A stretch of DNA of 64,000 nt, from contig NZ_JAFFZE010000016.1 in NCBI RefSeq assembly GCF_025165815.1, positions 124,001-188,000 of the forward strand, written 5' to 3'. Positions within the stretch are counted from its first letter, which is position 1, and each line of letters begins with the position of its first letter. Source of the DNA: Actinophytocola gossypii. Its GTDB lineage: Bacteria; Actinomycetota; Actinomycetes; Mycobacteriales; Pseudonocardiaceae. The position numbers were made by a program, and so were the translations under genes. The notes under the pieces were generated by a model. It saw only the letters and a list, made by a program, of their open reading frames with translations, did not search any database and was not told where the DNA came from. Positions 34,243 through 41,218 of the stretch are shown in pieces.

Positions 34243-34854
34243 TCACGCCTTGCCCTGGTCCTTGAGATCATCGACCCGAGCCGTGACTTCGGCGATCTTC
34301 GCCGCACGAGCCGCGGCCGCCCGAGGGTCGGCCTTCTTCCACAGCTCGTCCAACTCCCGGCGCGCCCCCTCCTTGGCACTACGCCAAGCAAGCTCATGCA
34401 CCGTGGCGTCCAGCCCCGGATCCCGGGCCAACACCGTGACGATCTGCTCCCTGACCGTGTCAGCCACTGGCCGCGCCCGCCCCGCTACCTTGGCCAGCAA
34501 CCGCTCCGGCCGACGCACACCCTGCACCCGGGTCTGCCGACGCGCCACCAACCCCAGCACGGCGCCACTGACCGGCGTCAACACCAGACCAGCGGTCAAC
34601 CCAGCGGTGAGCCGCCACTCCACCGGGGTGGGAACGAACACCAACCCCACCGCGAGCCCAACGGCGATGCAGACCGCGTACCACCAGTACTTGAGCCGCT
34701 GGACCGCCCGGAACCAACCAGGCACCTTCCCACAGAACCCGGCAACAGCGGCATCCACCAAGACGACCGCGTCACCGACATCGCCCGCACCAGGCGCCGT
34801 GACGATCGATCTCTCCGAGACCTCCCCGGTATACAACCACCCCGGCTGCCCCAC
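34243..34854 (-). CDS. Hypothetical membrane protein with two helices and helical cytoplasmic tail
   Basis: 203 residues from GTG 34854, with GGAGATCTC directly upstream; the open frame further upstream crosses tRNA-Phe and is rejected. A basic/aromatic lead (RLKYWWYAVCIAVGLAVGLVF) forms helix 1. RLTAGLTAGLVLTPVSGAVLGLV forms helix 2. A charged, Ala/Arg/Lys-rich C-terminus follows (WKKADPRAAAARAAKIAEVTARVDDLKDQ), probably helical. I do not recognise the family. It sits beside the tRNA cluster with no obvious operon partner. Confidence 0.65.
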   Translation of the reverse strand: MGQPGWLYTGEVSERSIVTAPGAGDVGDAVVLVDAAVAGFCGKVPGWFRAVQRLKYWWYAVCIAVGLAVGLVFVPTPVEWRLTAGLTAGLVLTPVSGAVLGLVARRQTRVQGVRRPERLLAKVAGRARPVADTVREQIVTVLARDPGLDATVHELAWRSAKEGARRELDELWKKADPRAAAARAAKIAEVTARVDDLKDQGKA

Positions 34855-34878
34855 GAGATCTCCTAGAAGCCCACTATG

Positions 34879-34952
34879 TGGCCAGGGGCGGGATCGAACC
34901 GCCGACCTACCGCTTTTCAGGCGGTCGCTCGTACCAACTGAGCTACCTGGCC
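34879..34952 (-). tRNA. tRNA-Phe (GAA)
   Basis: A 74-base cloverleaf on the minus strand. The acceptor stem is GGCCAGG/CCTGGCC, the D arm is GCTC...GAGC, the anticodon stem is ACCGC/GCGGT with loop CTGAAAA (anticodon GAA), and the T arm is GGCGG-TTCGATC-CCGCC. CCA is not encoded. It is the last member of a Glu-Asp-Phe set. Confidence 0.95.
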
Positions 34953-35089
34953 CAACACCCCCGCACCACACCCACGCCGGGTCCGGTGAAGCTCGCACCG
35001 TGGGGGATTTGGGGGGCTCGACCCCCAAGCATCAGCGCGAAGGTGACATGGTCCGCGTTTCCGCGGACAAGGCTCACCCGGAACCTTCG

Positions 35090-35163
35090 CGACCCAGACG
35101 GGACTCGAACCCGCGACCTTCGCCGTGACAGGGCGACGCGCTAACCAACTGCGCCACTGGGCC
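35090..35163 (-). tRNA. tRNA-Asp (GTC)
   Basis: A 74-base cloverleaf on the minus strand. The acceptor stem GGCCCAG pairs with CTGGGTC (one G-U), the anticodon stem is TCGCC/GGCGA with loop CTGTCAC (anticodon GTC), and the T arm is GCGGG-TTCGAGT-CCCGT. CCA is not encoded. 137 bases separate it from tRNA-Phe; that gap has no gene. Confidence 0.95.
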
Positions 35164-35199
35164 TTGCAACGTCGGGAACTCTAGCAGACCCACGGCACC

Positions 35200-36199
35200 C
35201 GGTTCGCCGGGGCATCCCGGCTCGATCGGTACGCGCTGATCGTCGGGCGGGACGGCGTCCGCGCGGTGCCGCTGCCACGGCTCACCCTCGACAGCGCGCG
35301 ACGCAGAGCCACCGGCCTGCTCGACCCCATTCGCCGAGGCGCGGCACACGCTCACGTCGCTGTCGCGCTGGCTGTGGGACGTGGTCGCCGCACCGGACGC
35401 CGGTGAACCCGGCCGGAGCGCGCCACACCGCGTGTGGTGGTGTCCCGCCGGTCCGCTGACCCTGCCGCCGCTGCCCGCGGCCGGGCCGTTACGGCCGCAC
35501 GACGCCCCGGCGCGGGCGTCGGACGACGGTTCCGGACCGGAACACCACCGACCTAGGTGCCCTGCTGCGTGCCGGCGGGGGCGGCTCCGTCGACCGGCGA
35601 GCCGACCGTCGTGGCGGTCGGCACGCCGCAGACGCCCGGATGGCGGATCTCCCGTCGGTACGCGCGGAACCCGGCCACGTCGCCGGGGCGGTGCCCGGCA
35701 CGGACACCCTGGTCGGCCCCGCGGCGACCCCGGACGCGGTACTCGCCGGACTCGGCCGGTACCGGTGGGCGCGTTTCGCGTGCCACACCACCCAGCACGT
35801 GGCGGAGCCGAGTCGCAGCGCCCGCACCTGACCGGCGGCGACCTGCCGGTCAGGCGGCTCGCCGCGCTCGACCTCGCCTACTGTCCGCGTGCCGGACCGC
35901 GGGCGGCTCGATGGACCTCGCCGACGAGGCGATCAACCTCGCGGCCGCGCTACAGCTGACGGGATACCGCACATGTGGTCGCGACCCTGTGGCCGGTCGC
36001 CGACCGACACGCCACCGCGCTCGCGAAGACCGGGTACGACTCCATCACCGGGCCAGGACGCACGGCCGACTGCGCAGCGGCGCTGCGCTCGACCACCAGC
36101 GCGCTCCGCACACGACACCCCGCCCGGCCGCACATCTGGGCGCCGTTCATCCACCTGGGATCGTCTGCGGGGGAACTGGCCACGAAGCCAGTGCGATGA
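35200..36199 (+). pseudogene. Frameshifted remnant of a CHAT-domain protein
   Basis: Conserved CHAT blocks occur in the right order but in different frames. RYALIVGRDGV (from about 35227) comes first, then RVWWCPAGPLTLPPL (about 35420) and VLAGLGRYRWARFACHTT (about 35740). Then follow PHLTGGDLPVRRLAALDLAYC, MDLADEAINLAAALQLTGYR (about 35911), VATLWPVADRHATALAKTGYDS (about 35980) and HIWAPFIHLGSSAGEL, ending near 36199. At least five frame changes are needed to join them. CHAT proteins are caspase-like peptidases, and the FACH and DLAYC blocks carry the usual His/Cys region. No frame is intact, so no product is expected. It fills the gap between tRNA-Asp and tRNA-Glu on the opposite strand. 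Confidence 0.78.
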
Positions 36200-36206
36200 G
36201 AAGTGG

Positions 36207-36279
36207 TGCTCCCAACGGGATTCGAACCCGCGCTGCCGCCTTGAAAGGGCGGAGTCCTAGGCCGCTAGACGATGGGAGC
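36207..36279 (-). tRNA. tRNA-Glu (TTC)
   Basis: A 73-base cloverleaf on the minus strand. The acceptor stem is GCTCCCA/TGGGAGC, the anticodon stem is CCGCC/GGCGG with loop CTTTCAA (anticodon TTC), and the T arm is GCGGG-TTCGAAT-CCCGT. CCA is not encoded. It is upstream of tRNA-Asp and tRNA-Phe, separated from them by the CHAT pseudogene. Confidence 0.95.
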
Positions 36280-36388
36280 CCGGGTTGCCCGCTCTGGAGC
36301 ACGCAAAGCATAGGACACGCTGCCCGCACCCCACAAAGCGGGTATCGGCAGGCGTCGCGAGCTGGGCGAACCCGGGTTCCGCCGCCGG

Positions 36389-36631
36389 TTACCGCTGGGC
36401 CGGTGGGACGCCGTCGTCGCCCGGCACGAGGCCGAGCATGTCCAGTAGCTCACGGCAGTCCTCGACGTCGCGGGAGCTGCGCGCGACCGCGAGCTGGGCG
36501 CGGCGCACCTGCTCGTCGGTGACCCGGGACGTCTCGCCGCTGCGTGGGGCCGGTACCCCACCGAACCCGAGTGACGCGTCTCGGGTCTCCTGCTGTAGCA
36601 GGAAGTCACGAACTTCGACCGGTCCGCTCAT
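36389..36631 (-). CDS. Small acidic hypothetical protein (80 residues)
   Basis: ATG 36631 is preceded by GGGGAGGCGAC, a good ribosome site. The sequence is soluble, with a helical middle (VTDEQVRRAQLAVARSSRD) and an acidic C-terminal part (EDCRELLDMLGL). There is no membrane segment, signal peptide or recognised domain. It is the first gene upstream of tRNA-Glu on the same strand. It resembles small uncharacterised actinobacterial proteins, but I cannot name a family. Confidence 0.6.
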   Translation of the reverse strand: MSGPVEVRDFLLQQETRDASLGFGGVPAPRSGETSRVTDEQVRRAQLAVARSSRDVEDCRELLDMLGLVPGDDGVPPAQR

Positions 36632-36766
36632 GTCGCCTCCCCGACAGTCCAGGTATTGGCGGAGAGACTATGAGTCCGGGGGCATCGGCCACAGCCCCCC
36701 GAGGAGTGAATCCCGCCCACACGTTCAGTAGTCGCGGCCAGCTCGCGACCCCTCCCGGGAGCGAGA

Positions 36767-36802
36767 CCGTTCGTGTGACGGATCGGGTGATCACTCGAAC
36801 GG
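36767..36802. repeat. 12-base inverted repeat with one mismatch
   Basis: CCGTTCGTGTGA (36767-36778) and TCACTCGAACGG (36791-36802) are reverse complements except at one position, with a 12-base spacer. The centre itself includes GTGATCAC. It is about 136 bases upstream of the small gene ending at 36389. An operator for a dimeric repressor is possible. Confidence 0.45.
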
Positions 36803-36946
36803 GCGTATGGCGATCACCGCAGCCGCGCCCACGCCCACCCAGGTGACCACTGCTCACCTCGGCGGCCACCGCGGAATCGCCGACGACCAGCGGCGACGGC
36901 ATCTCGCTCAACGCGACCCATGTGGGGGACGGCGCGTCCCTCAAGC

Positions 36947-36968
36947 GTTTCGGGTCGCGACCCGAAAC
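36947..36968. promoter_or_regulatory. Perfect 22-bp palindrome upstream of HMA-domain gene
   Basis: The half GTTTCGGGTCG (36947-36957) is followed immediately by its exact reverse complement (36958-36968), 47 bases before the GTG start of the metal-binding protein gene. The inner 14 bases, CGGGTCGCGACCCG, occur again at 49734-49747 upstream of the SARP gene. A protein-binding site is likely; the regulator is unknown. Confidence 0.5.
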
Positions 36969-37015
36969 AACGGAATGGGAGATGGGGAAGCCGTCGAACG
37001 AGGAGGACAACACCA

Positions 37016-37234
37016 GTGCCCATGCACACCGTCTACACCGTGTTCACCGTCGCCGGGATGACCTGCGACCACTGCGCCGCCTCGGTGACCGAGGAGCTCA
37101 CCGAGCTCGACCACGTCACCGACGTCGCGGTCAACCTCTCCACCGGCGCCGTCACCGTCACCAGTGCCGACGAGCTCAGCCGGCCGAGGGTCGAGGCCGC
37201 TCTGGCCCACGCCGGCCACCGCCTGGCCGACTGA
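37016..37234 (+). CDS. Heavy-metal-associated (HMA/CopZ-like) small metallochaperone
   Basis: 72 residues. GTG 37016 lies nine bases after AGGAGG; ATG 37022 is the alternative. It has the classic GMTCDHCAASV motif (M-x-C-x2-C) and the ferredoxin-like beta-alpha-beta-beta-alpha-beta pattern through AVNLSTGAVTVTS and VEAALAHAGHRL. Free-standing HMA proteins bind Cu(I) or similar soft metals and pass them to a P-type ATPase. No ATPase is next to it. Metal regulation through the upstream palindrome is possible but not shown. Confidence 0.88.
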   Translation: MPMHTVYTVFTVAGMTCDHCAASVTEELTELDHVTDVAVNLSTGAVTVTSADELSRPRVEAALAHAGHRLAD

Positions 37235-37589
37235 CGGGCCCGCTTCGCGTGCATCGTTCGTCCTGGTCATCGGGGTCGCCGGTGGAGAACTCAGCGTCCC
37301 CGGATGGAGTAGGTGAAGAGTTCTCTCAATTTTTCCGCTCTACCCACTCCCACGAAGCGCGTGCGCATGCAACAATCGACTCGCTGACACACCCCCGGTC
37401 AGCGCCTGTGGAGATCCCCTCCGGCCCCCGCGTTCCTCCCCCTGGCGCGGGGGCCTCCACATGTCACCAGGCATTTCGCCGAGCTTTCGCGTATTGCTTT
37501 GGGCGCTACTCCGCGTGTCGGCGTGCTTACTTTGCTTTTGCCTGGGTGGGTTGGTAGTCGGAACGCAATCTGTTCGTTATCCTCTTCGC
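37235..37589. promoter_or_regulatory. 355-base intergenic region, less GC-rich, with a hairpin
   Basis: No gene is seen. The first part (about 37300-37390) is unusually AT-rich for this sequence. A perfect 10-bp stem at 37423-37455 is listed separately. Just before the next GTG start there is TATCCT (about ten bases upstream), which could be a -10 element serving a leaderless transcript; this is tentative. Confidence 0.4.
37423..37455. terminator. Stem-loop, 10-bp stem (GGCCCCCGCG), 13-base loop
   Basis: GGCCCCCGCG (37423-37432) pairs with CGCGGGGGCC (37446-37455). Flanking GTGGAG and CTCCAC can add an outer helix. It lies about 190 bases after the HMA gene with no U-tract, as is common for actinobacterial terminators. 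It could also be a leader structure for the next gene. Confidence 0.4.
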
Positions 37590-37937
37590 GTGCTATTCAC
37601 CGGACGTAGTCGGTCGAGTGTCAAGGCGGCGAGCGACGAGCTCGCCAACGCGGGACGTCATCGACCCGAGCCCCAGGGGCAGGCGCAGGACGAGAACCTG
37701 CCGGACCAGGAGCTGGAGTCGTACCTCGCGGCGCTCTCACCAGAGGGAGACCCCGAGACCACGGGGTCCGGGCGTCGGTTCGGCGGGGCGCAGGTCTACC
37801 AGCTGCGACTGCCGCTGATGGCCAACGAGCAGCTCCGCGAACTCGCCGCGCACCACCACACCTCACCCATGGCCCTGGCGCAGGAGTGGGTCCTGCAGCG
37901 ACTCGAGTGGGAGTCGCAGCACCTCCACCGGCGCTGA
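37590..37937 (+). CDS. Small protein with ribbon-helix-helix-like C-terminal half
   Basis: 115 residues from GTG 37590; the longer frame from 37461 adds a hydrophobic stretch not expected for this kind of protein. The N-terminal half is hydrophilic and low-complexity (PEPQGQAQDENLPDQELE). The C-terminal part, YQLRLPLMANEQLRELAAHHHTSPMALAQEWVLQRLEWE, has the strand-helix-helix pattern of CopG/Arc-type DNA-binding proteins. No toxin partner follows. It may be a solitary regulator. Confidence 0.6.
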   Translation: MLFTGRSRSSVKAASDELANAGRHRPEPQGQAQDENLPDQELESYLAALSPEGDPETTGSGRRFGGAQVYQLRLPLMANEQLRELAAHHHTSPMALAQEWVLQRLEWESQHLHRR

Positions 37938-37969
37938 ACCGACACTGAACCGGCGCTGACCTGACGACT

Positions 37970-37997
37970 GGGCCCCGGTCGCTCCCGACCGGGGCCC
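37970..37997. terminator. Bidirectional terminator hairpin, 12-bp perfect stem
   Basis: GGGCCCCGGTCG (37970-37981), loop CTCC, then the exact reverse complement (37986-37997), followed by TTACTCG. It sits between the convergent RHH-like gene (ends 37937) and the cold-shock gene (ends 38017). Confidence 0.8.
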
Positions 37998-38016
37998 TTA
38001 CTCGCGTCGCGAGCCT

Positions 38017-38220
38017 CTAGAGCGCGCGTACGTTCGTGGCCTGGGGGCCCTTGGTGCCCTGCCCGACCTCGAACTCGACACGCTGGTTCTCCTCCAGGGT
38101 GCGGAAGCCCTTGCCCTGGATCTCCGAGTAGTGCACGAAGACATCGGCGCCGCCGTCGTCGACGGCGATGAATCCGAAGCCCTTCTCGGAGTTGAACCAC
38201 TTCACAGTGCCCTGTGCCAT
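38017..38220 (-). CDS. cspA: Cold-shock protein (CspA family)
   Basis: 67 residues, the full family length. [18 protein letters not shown] contains RNP-1 (K-G-F-G-F-I), and DVFVHYSEI is RNP-2. The rest of the OB-fold follows ([19 protein letters not shown]). It binds single-stranded RNA and DNA and acts as an RNA chaperone. ATG 38220 has GGAGG 13 bases upstream. The first Ser of DVFVHFSAI is shifted to Tyr-Ser-Glu, a common actinobacterial variant. Confidence 0.95.
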   Translation of the reverse strand: MAQGTVKWFNSEKGFGFIAVDDGGADVFVHYSEIQGKGFRTLEENQRVEFEVGQGTKGPQATNVRAL

Positions 38221-38572
38221 CTACCTGCCTCCGTCGCAGGATCAGCATGGGGTTACACCGTGCAACCCCGGCAGCCCCCGGGCGTTGCCTTCGCCAACCT
38301 CGACGAAAGTGCCACACGCCCGCGTTTTCGTTCCGCGAGCGTGGAAAAGCACGAACACAGAAACTACGGCCTGCGCGGCAAAGCCTAGCGCGAAGAACAC
38401 GCTGTGCACTACCACCTGCACACGACTGATTACACCCGCCGAACGATCTCCGCAGGCCGCGAGGGGGTGATCACATGTGATCCGTACCACATCCGTTCGA
38501 GCCAACGTCACAGCGCTCCGAGGCGTCGAAACAGATGTGGTGTACGGGCAGGGGTATCGACAGGGGGAAACG
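38221..38572. promoter_or_regulatory. 352-base divergent intergenic region between cspA and the L,D-transpeptidase gene
   Basis: No gene is present. It should hold the long 5' leader expected of a cold-shock gene and the promoter of the transpeptidase. A perfect 14-bp palindrome, GATCACATGTGATC, lies at 38469-38482, about 90 bases before the transpeptidase ATG. Open frames crossing the region are short and lack ribosome sites. Confidence 0.5.
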
Positions 38573-39766
38573 ATGAAGGCACGGTCGCGCTGGGTGCTGG
38601 TCGCGGCGGGGCTCGTGGCGGCGCTGGGGCTCACCGCCTGTAGTTCCGACACGTCCGGAACACCGGCGGCACCCGCCACCGGAGCGCACAGTCCGACCGC
38701 GCAGGCCGCGCCCAAACCGTCCGCCGCGGTCGCCTACACGCCGACCGCGGGCGCCACCGACGTCAACCCGGTCGCGCCGGTCTCGGTGAAGGTCACCGAC
38801 GGGACCATCCAGTCGCTGACGCTCACCAACCCCGCCGGCGAGAAGGTGATCGGCAAGCTCTCCGCCGACCACACCACCTGGAACGTCGGCGAGCCGCTCG
38901 GCTTCGGCAAGACCTACACCTGGTCGGGCACCGCGCTCGGGGCGGACGGCGCGACGAAGCCGATCGCCGGCGAGTTCACCACCGTCACCCCGAACGGCAC
39001 GATCGGCACCCGGATCAACACCGGCGACGGCAAGACCTACGGCGTCGCGATGCCGATCGCGGTCACGTTCGACGCGCCGGTCGACGACAAGGCCGCCGCC
39101 GAGCGCGCGATGACCGTGCGCACCTCGGTCCCGGTCGAGGGCTCGTGGGCCTGGCTCGACGACACCCGCGCGCACTGGCGACCGAAGACCTACTGGCCGG
39201 CGGGCACCGAGGTGCACGTGAACCTCAAGCTCTACGGCGTGCACTACGGCGACGGGATCTACGGCGCCGACGACATGACCGCCGACTTCAGCATCGGCCG
39301 CAAGCAGGTGGTGAAGGCGAACACCCAGACCCACCGGCTGAAGGTGTACCGGGACGGCAAGCTGACCGCGGACTTCCCGGCGAGCTTCGGCATGGAGTCC
39401 GACCCCGGCCGGGTCACCAACAGCGGCACCCACGTGGTGATGTCCATGCACGAGTCGTACTCGATGACCAACCCCCAGTACGACTACTACGACGTCGTGG
39501 TCCCGTGGGCCGTCCGGATCTCGAACAACGGCGAGTTCGTGCACGGCTACGCCCCCTCGGTGTGGGCGCAGGGCAGCCAGAACGTGTCCCACGGCTGTGT
39601 GAACCTCTCGCCGGCCGACGCGAAGAAGTACTTCGACAGCGCACTGGTCGGCGACCCGGTGGAGATCACCGGCAGCGACAAGCAGCTCGACGCGGCCGAC
39701 GGCGACTACTACGACTGGACCGTGCCGTGGGACGAGTGGAAGTCGATGTCGGCGCTGGCTCAGTAG
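38573..39766 (+). CDS. L,D-transpeptidase lipoprotein (Ig-like + YkuD domains)
   Basis: 397 residues; ATG 38573 follows AGGGGGAAACG. It has a lipoprotein signal with lipobox LTAC (Cys23), then a Pro/Ala/Thr linker. Two Ig-like domains follow (AGATDVNPVAPVSVKV, and the one starting GKTYGVAMPIAVTF). The catalytic YkuD domain has HGYAPSVW then SHGCVNLS, the Cys nucleophile being about residue 342. This is the actinobacterial Ldt layout; the enzymes form 3-3 peptidoglycan cross-links outside the membrane. It converges with the AraC-type gene with a seven-base overlap. Confidence 0.93.
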   Translation: MKARSRWVLVAAGLVAALGLTACSSDTSGTPAAPATGAHSPTAQAAPKPSAAVAYTPTAGATDVNPVAPVSVKVTDGTIQSLTLTNPAGEKVIGKLSADHTTWNVGEPLGFGKTYTWSGTALGADGATKPIAGEFTTVTPNGTIGTRINTGDGKTYGVAMPIAVTFDAPVDDKAAAERAMTVRTSVPVEGSWAWLDDTRAHWRPKTYWPAGTEVHVNLKLYGVHYGDGIYGADDMTADFSIGRKQVVKANTQTHRLKVYRDGKLTADFPASFGMESDPGRVTNSGTHVVMSMHESYSMTNPQYDYYDVVVPWAVRISNNGEFVHGYAPSVWAQGSQNVSHGCVNLSPADAKKYFDSALVGDPVEITGSDKQLDAADGDYYDWTVPWDEWKSMSALAQ

Positions 39767-40503
39767 CGCCGGGCGTACCAGGTCGGGGACTCGCCGAACA
39801 TCGCGGTGAAGTCGCGGGTGAGGTGCGCCTGGTCGGCGTAGCCGAGGTCGGCGGCGACGGCGGCCCAGTCGACCGGCGTGCCCGCGGCCAGGCGTTCGGT
39901 GACCTCGTGCAGCCGGTAGCGGCGGATCACCCACTTCGGCCCGAGGCCGACGTGCTCGGCGAACAGGCGTTGCAGCTGCCGGACGCTCAGGCCGAGGTCG
40001 CCGGCGAGCGCGTCGACGCGGGTGATGCCGGGGGTGGTGGCGACGGCGTCGACGACGCCGGCGGCCTCCTGCGCCCTCGGGTCCGGCTCGGGCAGCCGGC
40101 GGCGCAGGTACCGCTCGACCTCGGTGACCTCCGGTGCCGGCAGCGCGGGGTCGAACACCGTGGCCGCGTCGACCGTGCGGTCGGTCAGCGTCGAGACCGG
40201 GGCGCCGAGGAACGGGCGGAAGGCGCCGGGGCGGAACGCGACGCCGAACACGTGGCCGCGGCCGGCGAGCACCTTCGTCTGGTGGCCGGCGACGACGCCC
40301 TGCAGTGCGGCGCCGCCGTCGCGGAAGGTCAGCTGCACGTTCGGGTACGGGACGACCTTCTGCCGGTACGGCTCGGCGTAGTCCCAGGTGACCTCCCAGT
40401 ACCGCGCCACCCATGGCGCCAGGTCCGGCGACGGCTGGTGGAACGCGTGCCGCTGGTGCCGCGCCCACGCGCCGGCCAGCTCCCGGCTGTCCCGAACGGT
40501 CAC
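39760..40503 (-). CDS. AraC-family transcriptional regulator
   Basis: 247 residues from GTG 40503. The N-terminal domain (PSPDLAPWVARYWEVTWDY, then VPYPNVQLTF and RGHVFGVAFRPGAF) matches the DUF6597-type sensor of a large AraC subgroup. The C-terminal double helix-turn-helix is RVDALAGDLGLSVRQLQRLF and VAADLGYADQAHLTRDFTAMFGESP. It is divergent from the TIGR03086 gene 63 bases away, so it may control that gene. The ligand is unknown. Confidence 0.88.
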   Translation of the reverse strand: MTVRDSRELAGAWARHQRHAFHQPSPDLAPWVARYWEVTWDYAEPYRQKVVPYPNVQLTFRDGGAALQGVVAGHQTKVLAGRGHVFGVAFRPGAFRPFLGAPVSTLTDRTVDAATVFDPALPAPEVTEVERYLRRRLPEPDPRAQEAAGVVDAVATTPGITRVDALAGDLGLSVRQLQRLFAEHVGLGPKWVIRRYRLHEVTERLAAGTPVDWAAVAADLGYADQAHLTRDFTAMFGESPTWYARRY

Positions 40504-40566
40504 GCGGGCGAGTGTATGTCGCGTTTGTTCAAGACAGCGGTCCGCGCGGGCTGGTGAGCTGGGCGC

Positions 40567-41145
40567 ATGTCCGAGAAGTTCATCGCTCCCGCCGCCGCGA
40601 CCCTGCTGGGGGTCGTCCACGAGATCAAGCCCGACCAGCTGACCGCGCCGACGCCGTGCGCGGAGTACGACGTCCGCGCGCTGGTCCACCACCTGTTGTT
40701 CTGGGGTCCGTCGCTGGTCGGCGCGGGCCGCAAGGAGCTGGTCCGGCCGCCGGCCGCGGCCGAGTCGGATGTCGACCTGGCCGGCGACGACTGGGTGACG
40801 GCGCTGGAGCGGTTGGTCGGCGAGCTGGTCGCGGCGTGGTCCGAGCCGACGGCCTGGCAGGGCGTCACCTGGATGGGTAGCGACCATGAGCTGCCGGCCG
40901 GCCAGGTCGGCGGGATGGTCACCGGTGAACTGGTGCTGCACAGCTGGGATCTCGCGCGGGCGACCGGGCAGCGCCCGGGGTGGGACGAGAGCCTGGCGGA
41001 GTTCGTGCGCGCCGAGGTGGCGCGCAATGCCGACCAGGGCCGCGCGATGGGGGTGTACGGTCCGGCGGTGGCCGTCGGGAGCGACGCGTCCGCACTGGAC
41101 CGGGCACTCGCGCTGTCCGGCCGCGATCCCGCCTGGACCGGCTGA
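40567..41145 (+). CDS. TIGR03086/DinB-like metal-binding protein (mycothiol-dependent isomerase-related)
   Basis: 192 residues. It starts with LTAPTPCAEYDVRALVHHLLFWG, the TPCxxWdVrdLvaHv-like block with a metal-ligand His. A second His is in VTGELVLHSWDLARATGQ. The remainder is a helical bundle. The family belongs to the DinB/YfiT four-helix metalloproteins; characterised relatives include mycothiol-dependent maleylpyruvate isomerase. The substrate here is unknown. It is divergent from the AraC-type regulator. Confidence 0.85.
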   Translation: MSEKFIAPAAATLLGVVHEIKPDQLTAPTPCAEYDVRALVHHLLFWGPSLVGAGRKELVRPPAAAESDVDLAGDDWVTALERLVGELVAAWSEPTAWQGVTWMGSDHELPAGQVGGMVTGELVLHSWDLARATGQRPGWDESLAEFVRAEVARNADQGRAMGVYGPAVAVGSDASALDRALALSGRDPAWTG

Positions 41146-41218
41146 GAATGCTCTCAGCCGGACATCACGGACGTCTGGCTACTCTTGGTCGCGTGAGAAC
41201 CCAGGAGAGGTCCGAGCC

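Larger units (their letters stand above)
36632..37015. promoter_or_regulatory. 384-base intergenic region with two inverted repeats
   Basis: No convincing gene is present; open frames here are shadows. It contains an imperfect inverted repeat at 36767-36802 and a perfect palindrome at 36947-36968, listed separately. It presumably holds the divergent promoters of the 36389-36631 gene and the HMA-domain gene. Confidence 0.5.

Noticed and set aside
34878-35144. Short plus-strand frame starting MARGGIEPPTYRFSGG
   Set aside because: This is the familiar false translation of the antisense of tRNA-Phe and tRNA-Asp.
34879-36279. Integration (att) site at the tRNA cluster
   Set aside because: No integrase gene and no direct repeat of a tRNA 3' end could be seen within the window. 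Only a decayed CHAT remnant lies there.
36807-37061. 84-codon plus-strand frame before the HMA gene
   Set aside because: It has no ribosome site, crosses the 22-bp palindrome and overlaps the supported HMA start in another frame.
37461-37589. Upstream extension of the RHH-like gene
   Set aside because: It would add a hydrophobic segment unlike the rest and has a poor ribosome site. GTG 37590 is the more plausible start.
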